Below, one piece after another: positions 60,291 through 64,000 of a stretch of DNA of 64,000 bases. The notes below the pieces were generated by a model, which saw only the letters and a list, made by a program, of their open reading frames with translations, was not told where the DNA came from and searched no databases. A program made the position numbers and the translations under genes. Origin of the DNA: Microbacterium sp. (GTDB lineage: Bacteria > Actinomycetota > Actinomycetes > Actinomycetales > Microbacteriaceae). Location: NCBI GenBank assembly GCA_013823625.1, contig PNMM01000001.1, forward strand, positions 1,240,001-1,304,000. Direction: 5' to 3'. Position 1 is the first letter of the stretch; each line of letters starts with the position of its first letter.

Positions 60291-61751
60291 CTAGCCCTTC
60301 GGAATGAAGGTGTACTTGGTCGTGAGGTATTCGTCAATGCCCTCGAGCGAGCCCTCACGGCCGATGCCCGACTGCTTGACGCCACCGAAGGGGGCCGCCG
60401 CGTTGGAGATGACGCCCGCGTTGAGGCCCATCATGCCCGTCTCGAGGCGGTCGATCATGCGCATGCCGCGGCCGAGGTCTTGCGTGTAGACGTACGAGAT
60501 GAGCCCGTACTCGGTCGCGTTGGCGAGCTCGACAGCTTCGTCTTCAGTGTCGAAGGGAACGATCGCGAGCACCGGGCCGAAGATCTCTTCCGTGAGCAAG
60601 CGCGTGCCGGCGGCGACGCCGGTGATGACCGTCGCCGGGTAGAAGTGGCCGGCGCCATCGGGAATCTGGCCGCCCGTCGTGACGGTAGCACCGCGCGACA
60701 CGGCATCCTCAACCAGCTCGTGCGAGCCCTTGACGGCGTTGTCGTCGACGAGCGGGCCAATCTGCACGCCGTCTTCGGTGCCGCGGCCCATCTTCATGGC
60801 GGCGACGCGCTCGGTGACGCGGCGGCTGAACTCGTCGACAACGTCGCGCTGAACGAGGATGCGGTTTGCCGCCGTGCAGGCCTGGCCGATGTTGCGGAAC
60901 TTGGCGAGCATGACGCCGTCGATCGCCTTGTCGAGATCGGCATCGCCGAAGACGACGAAGGGGGCGTTGCCGCCGAGCTCCATCGAGGTGCGCAGAATGC
61001 CGTCGGCGGCCTGCTTCATGAGCACGCGACCGACCTCGGTCGAGCCCGTGAAGCTGAGCTTGCGCAAGCGCGGGTCGGCAATGACCTCGGCCGAGAGCGC
61101 ACCCGACTTCGCGGTCGTCACAACGTTGACGACACCCTTGGGCAGGCCCGCGTCTTCGAGCGTCTTGACGAAGTACATCGTCGTGAGCGGCGTCAACGCG
61201 GCGGGCTTGATGATCGACGTGCAGCCCGCGGCGATCGCGGGGGCGATCTTGCGGGTCGCCATCGCGAGCGGGAAGTTCCAGGGCGTGATGAGGAACGACG
61301 GGCCAACCGGCGCGTGCGAGACCACGATGTTGCCGGTGCCCTCGGGGTTCGAGCCGAAGCGCCCGTTGATGCGCACGGCCTCTTCGCTGAACCAGCGCAA
61401 GAACTCGGAGCCGTAGGTGACCTCGCCGCGCGATTCGGCGAGCGGCTTGCCCATTTCGAGCGTCATGAGCAGGGCAAACTCGTCGGCTCGTTCGGTCACG
61501 AGCTCCCAGGCCTTGCGCAGCAACTCGCCACGCACGCGAGGCGCGGTCGCGGCCCAGCTGGCCTGGGCGGCGGCCGCGGCATCCATCGCCTTCTTGGCGT
61601 CGGCAACCGAGGCACTCGCGATCTCGGCGATCACGTTTCCGTTCGAGGGGTCGCTGACCGTCATGGTCGCGCCACCCTCAGCGTCGATCCACTGGCCGTC
61701 GATGTAGAGGCCGCGGGGAACCTTGGCGAGCAGTTCTGCTTCGGTGATCAT
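60291..61751 (-). CDS. gabD: Succinate-semialdehyde dehydrogenase
   Basis: Oxidises succinate semialdehyde to succinate with NAD(P)+. 486 residues: ITPWNFPLAMATRKIAPAIAAG, cofactor loop FTGSTEVGRVLM, general base Glu in MELGGNAPF, nucleophile Cys in GQACTAANR, and the C-terminal PFGGVKQSGIGREG. It follows gabT by 46 bp on the same strand, giving the second step of GABA breakdown and feeding the TCA cycle. Confidence 0.92.
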   Translation of the reverse strand: MITEAELLAKVPRGLYIDGQWIDAEGGATMTVSDPSNGNVIAEIASASVADAKKAMDAAAAAQASWAATAPRVRGELLRKAWELVTERADEFALLMTLEMGKPLAESRGEVTYGSEFLRWFSEEAVRINGRFGSNPEGTGNIVVSHAPVGPSFLITPWNFPLAMATRKIAPAIAAGCTSIIKPAALTPLTTMYFVKTLEDAGLPKGVVNVVTTAKSGALSAEVIADPRLRKLSFTGSTEVGRVLMKQAADGILRTSMELGGNAPFVVFGDADLDKAIDGVMLAKFRNIGQACTAANRILVQRDVVDEFSRRVTERVAAMKMGRGTEDGVQIGPLVDDNAVKGSHELVEDAVSRGATVTTGGQIPDGAGHFYPATVITGVAAGTRLLTEEIFGPVLAIVPFDTEDEAVELANATEYGLISYVYTQDLGRGMRMIDRLETGMMGLNAGVISNAAAPFGGVKQSGIGREGSLEGIDEYLTTKYTFIPKG

Positions 61752-61797
61752 GAGAGTCCTTGAGTGAGTGGTGGCCGTGCTCAGTGGGGTCGCGGGT

Positions 61798-63150
61798 CTA
61801 GTTGGCGGCGAGCGCTTCAGCGATGACGCTGATGCCTTCGCGCAGCAGGTCGTCGCCGATCGAGAGCGGCGGCAGCAAGCGGATGACGTTGCCGTCAGTG
61901 CCGCACGTGAGCACGATCACGCCATTGACGTGGCAGTGCTTGGCGACCTTGCCGGTGAGGGCGGCGTCGGGCTTGCCGTGGGCGTCGACGAGCTCGATCG
62001 CCATCATGGCGCCGCGTCCGCGAATGTCGCCGATGCGGGCATCCGTCGACTGCAGGGCGGTGAGCTCGTGACGGATGATCCCCTCGAGCTCGAGCGCCCG
62101 CGCGAGCAGATCGTGCTCGTCGTAGGCCTTGAGCGCACCGAGAGCCGCGGCAGTGGCAATGGGGTTGCCGCCGTAGGTGCCGCCAAGGCCGCCCGCGTGC
62201 ACAGCATCCATCATCTCGGCCTTGCCCGTGACGGCCGCGAGCGGAAGCCCGCCCGCGATGCCCTTGGCAAGCGTGATGAGGTCGGGAACAACACCCTCGT
62301 GTTCACTGGCGAACATCTGGCCCGTGCGCGCGAAGCCGGTCTGCACCTCGTCAGCAATGAAGACGACGTTGTTGGCGTTGGCCCACGTCTGCAGCGCCGG
62401 CAAGAAGCCCTCGGCGGGAACGACGAAGCCGCCCTCGCCCTGAATGGGCTCAATGATGATGGCTGCGATGCGGTCGACACCGATCTGGCGGTCCATCATG
62501 TGGATCGCGCGCTCGGCGGCTTCAGCACCGCTCAGCCCGTCACGGTAGGGGTACGACATGGGCGCGCGGTAGATGTCGGGCGCGAACGGTCCGAAGCCGG
62601 CCTTGTAGGGCATGGCCTTGGCCGTGAGGCCCATCGTGAGGTTGGTGCGGCCGTGGTAGCCGTGGTCGAACGCGACGACCGCCGACTTGCCGGTGTAGTA
62701 GCGCGCGATCTTGATGGCGTTCTCGACGGCCTCAGCGCCCGAGTTGAAGAGTGCGGTGCGCTTGGTGTGGTCGCCAGGCGTGAGGCGGTTGAGGGCCTCG
62801 GCCACCTCGACGTAGCCGTCGTAGGGCGTGATCGTGAAGCACGTGTGCGTGAAGCGCTGCACTTGCTCAATGACCGCCGCAGTCACGTGCGGGTCGGCAT
62901 TGCCGACGTTCGTGACGGCGATGCCCGAGCCCAGGTCGATGAGCGAGTTGCCGTCGACGTCGACGATGACGCCGCCGCCCGCGGCTGCCGCGTAGACGGG
63001 CATCATGGTGCCAACACCGGCAGAAACAGCCGCCTGCTTGCGGGCGATGAGCGCTTCGCTCTTCGGGCCCGGGATGCTCGTCACGAGTCGACGTTCTTGC
63101 GGCAGGCTCGGCCCGCCCTGCAGCGTCGGGGCATCAATGGTCATGCTCAT
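61798..63150 (-). CDS. gabT: 4-Aminobutyrate aminotransferase
   Basis: PLP enzyme moving the amino group of GABA to 2-oxoglutarate. About 450 residues: DLGSGIAVTNVGNADPHV, FNSGAEAVENAIKIAR, DHGYHGRTNLTMGLT, PIQGEGGF, FIADEVQTGFARTG and the PLP lysine in LAKGIAGGLPLAAVTG. ATG 63150 follows TACTCT by 6 nt (leaderless); ATG 63144 is also in frame. A palindrome at 63184 is centred about 43 bp upstream of the predicted start of transcription, the usual place for an activator. Divergent from a PucR-type gene. Confidence 0.92.
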   Translation of the reverse strand: MSMTIDAPTLQGGPSLPQERRLVTSIPGPKSEALIARKQAAVSAGVGTMMPVYAAAAGGGVIVDVDGNSLIDLGSGIAVTNVGNADPHVTAAVIEQVQRFTHTCFTITPYDGYVEVAEALNRLTPGDHTKRTALFNSGAEAVENAIKIARYYTGKSAVVAFDHGYHGRTNLTMGLTAKAMPYKAGFGPFAPDIYRAPMSYPYRDGLSGAEAAERAIHMMDRQIGVDRIAAIIIEPIQGEGGFVVPAEGFLPALQTWANANNVVFIADEVQTGFARTGQMFASEHEGVVPDLITLAKGIAGGLPLAAVTGKAEMMDAVHAGGLGGTYGGNPIATAAALGALKAYDEHDLLARALELEGIIRHELTALQSTDARIGDIRGRGAMMAIELVDAHGKPDAALTGKVAKHCHVNGVIVLTCGTDGNVIRLLPPLSIGDDLLREGISVIAEALAAN

Positions 63151-63156
63151 TGGGCA

Positions 63157-63162
63157 AGAGTA
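63157..63162 (-). promoter_or_regulatory. -10 element, leaderless, gabTD
   Basis: TACTCT on the minus strand, then 6 nt, then ATG 63150. The -35 is poor, fitting an activated promoter. Confidence 0.5.
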
Positions 63163-63183
63163 CGACCGCGCGGGTCGCCTGCG

Positions 63184-63202
63184 CATGTACGAGCTGTACA
63201 TG
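63184..63202. promoter_or_regulatory. Palindrome in the gabT/pucR-type intergenic region
   Basis: CATGTAC-GAGCT-GTACATG, perfect 7-bp arms. Centred near -43 of the predicted gabT start, it is the likely site of the divergent PucR-type regulator. Confidence 0.75.
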
Positions 63203-63281
63203 AACCCCGAATGCGCTCGACGCCTTGTATAGCGGCGCGGTAGGGTTCCTCTCAGCCCACTCCCCAATCGAAGGAAGCCCG

Positions 63282-64000
63282 ATGCCCGTCACGCTCGACG
63301 CCGTGCTCGCTCGACGCGAGCTCGACTTGCGGCTCATCTGGGCCGACGAGGCGGCCCGCGCGCGACCGTGGGGCTGGGTGCACTCGAGTGACCTCGTCGA
63401 CCCCACGCCATTTCTCTCACCGGGCGATGCCTTGCTCACGACCGGCACGCAATGGGCGAGCGACGACGACATCGCTCCGTGGGTTGCGCGCCTCGCCGCG
63501 GCCGGCGTGCCCGCCGTGGGTTTCGGCACCGAAGTCATTCGCGATGGCACGCCCGAGGCCCTCACCGAAGCGTGCACCGCACACGGCATCGCGCTGCTCG
63601 AAGTGCCCTACCGCACGCCGTTCATCGCCGTGGCCCGCGCCGTCGCCGACCTCGAGACTGACGAACGTTTCGCGCGCGTGCGCTGGACGCTCGAAACACA
63701 ACGCGCGATCGCCGTCGCTGCCCTGCGCCCCACGGGCCTCGCCGCGGTCGTCGCCGAGCTCGCACGGCGCATTGGCGCCGAGGTAGGCATCGTCGACCCC
63801 AGCGGTAGCGTGCTCGGCAGCACTCCACCGACGGCCGTGCTCGACGAAGCGCTCGCCATGTTGAGCGCGGGCCGACGCGCCGCCCGCACCCTCGACGACT
63901 GGAACCTGCAGACCGTCGGCGCCGCCACCGCCCTCACGGGCGTGCTCGCGATTGGCCCCGGCTCAGTGCACGACGACGCCGAGCGCGCCGTCATCACGAG
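63282..64000 (+). CDS. PucR-family transcriptional regulator (GabR-like), 3' end outside window
   Basis: The visible 239 codons hold the PucR N-terminal domain (LDAVLARRELDLRLIWADEAARARPWGWVHSSDL, FLSPGDALLTTGTQW, GIALLEVPYRTPFIAVARAV), the family's ligand-sensing part; the C-terminal HTH_30 lies beyond base 64000. In Corynebacterium a PucR-type regulator activates gabTDP, so with gabT and gabD divergent this is the probable GABA-pathway activator. ATG 63282 has a GGAAG stretch 5 nt upstream. Confidence 0.85.
   Translation, partial: MPVTLDAVLARRELDLRLIWADEAARARPWGWVHSSDLVDPTPFLSPGDALLTTGTQWASDDDIAPWVARLAAAGVPAVGFGTEVIRDGTPEALTEACTAHGIALLEVPYRTPFIAVARAVADLETDERFARVRWTLETQRAIAVAALRPTGLAAVVAELARRIGAEVGIVDPSGSVLGSTPPTAVLDEALAMLSAGRRAARTLDDWNLQTVGAATALTGVLAIGPGSVHDDAERAVIT

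Noticed and set aside
61768-63243. 491-codon plus-strand frame over gabT, with similar long frames over gabD and the GT87 gene
   Set aside because: Composition is Arg/Asp/Gly/Val-rich as expected from reverse-strand reading; gabT, gabD and GT87 motifs lie on the other strand.

Overview
The window is a gene-dense, high-GC stretch of an actinobacterial chromosome, most likely from a Microbacteriaceae member (Microcella/Salinibacterium-like; the genus is inference). The basis is the fused E2-E1 2-oxoglutarate dehydrogenase, the SigR/RsrA pair, GuaB1, the prfB-ftsEX-smpB-ssrA block, an actinobacterial Tad locus, frequent GTG starts, and many promoters of the form TANNNT followed 6-8 nt later by the start codon (leaderless mRNAs). 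No phage, transposase, CRISPR array, rRNA or tRNA gene was seen; tmRNA is the only RNA gene found.

Layout. 1-5110: 3' end of metX, a lipoprotein, then a signalling module of a histidine kinase, a kinase-like membrane protein without catalytic residues, and a NarL-type response regulator. 5126-18050: an MFS exporter, a secreted cell-wall-binding protein, thiamine-binding protein and GT87-like mannosyltransferase, NAD(P)HX dehydratase, OYE reductase, an alanine-rich anchored protein, paired CNNM/CorC proteins, a DUF4304-like gene and guaB1. 18182-27369: kgd, rsrA-sigR, aroA-rsgA-hisN, and two tandem septum-formation-type lipoproteins. 27366-31070: quinone oxidoreductase, an XRE repressor with its 4-TM partner and twin operators, a DMT exporter, YccF, and a lipoprotein. 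31173-37059: tmRNA, SIMPL protein, smpB, GNAT, ftsX, ftsE, glyoxalase and prfB. 37103-42987: MFS, SDR, then a minus-strand cluster of glutamine amidotransferase, predicted pol-beta nucleotidyltransferase and DEDDh exonuclease, with a divergent AlkZ-like gene.

42994-53807 is a Tad pilus locus split in two. The pseudopilin genes (42994-44495) and the motor genes tadC-tadB-tadA (50648-53807) are separated by about 6 kb carrying an LAxTG-anchored repeat protein, two dynamin-like GTPases, a lipoprotein and a Fur-type regulator with a small membrane protein. 53894-60218: a ZIP transporter, then a fructose/ribose-type ABC uptake operon with PfkB kinase, an ABM-family enzyme and a LacI regulator, bracketed by two nearly identical palindromic operators. 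60291-64000: gabD and gabT (GABA catabolism) with a divergent PucR-type regulator running off the end.

The best candidates for something undescribed are the 39.1-41.9 kb nucleotidyltransferase/amidotransferase/exonuclease cluster and the pseudo-histidine-kinase module at 2-5 kb. The clearest regulatory signals are the LacI operator pair, the XRE operator pair and the Fur boxes embedded in a leaderless promoter.
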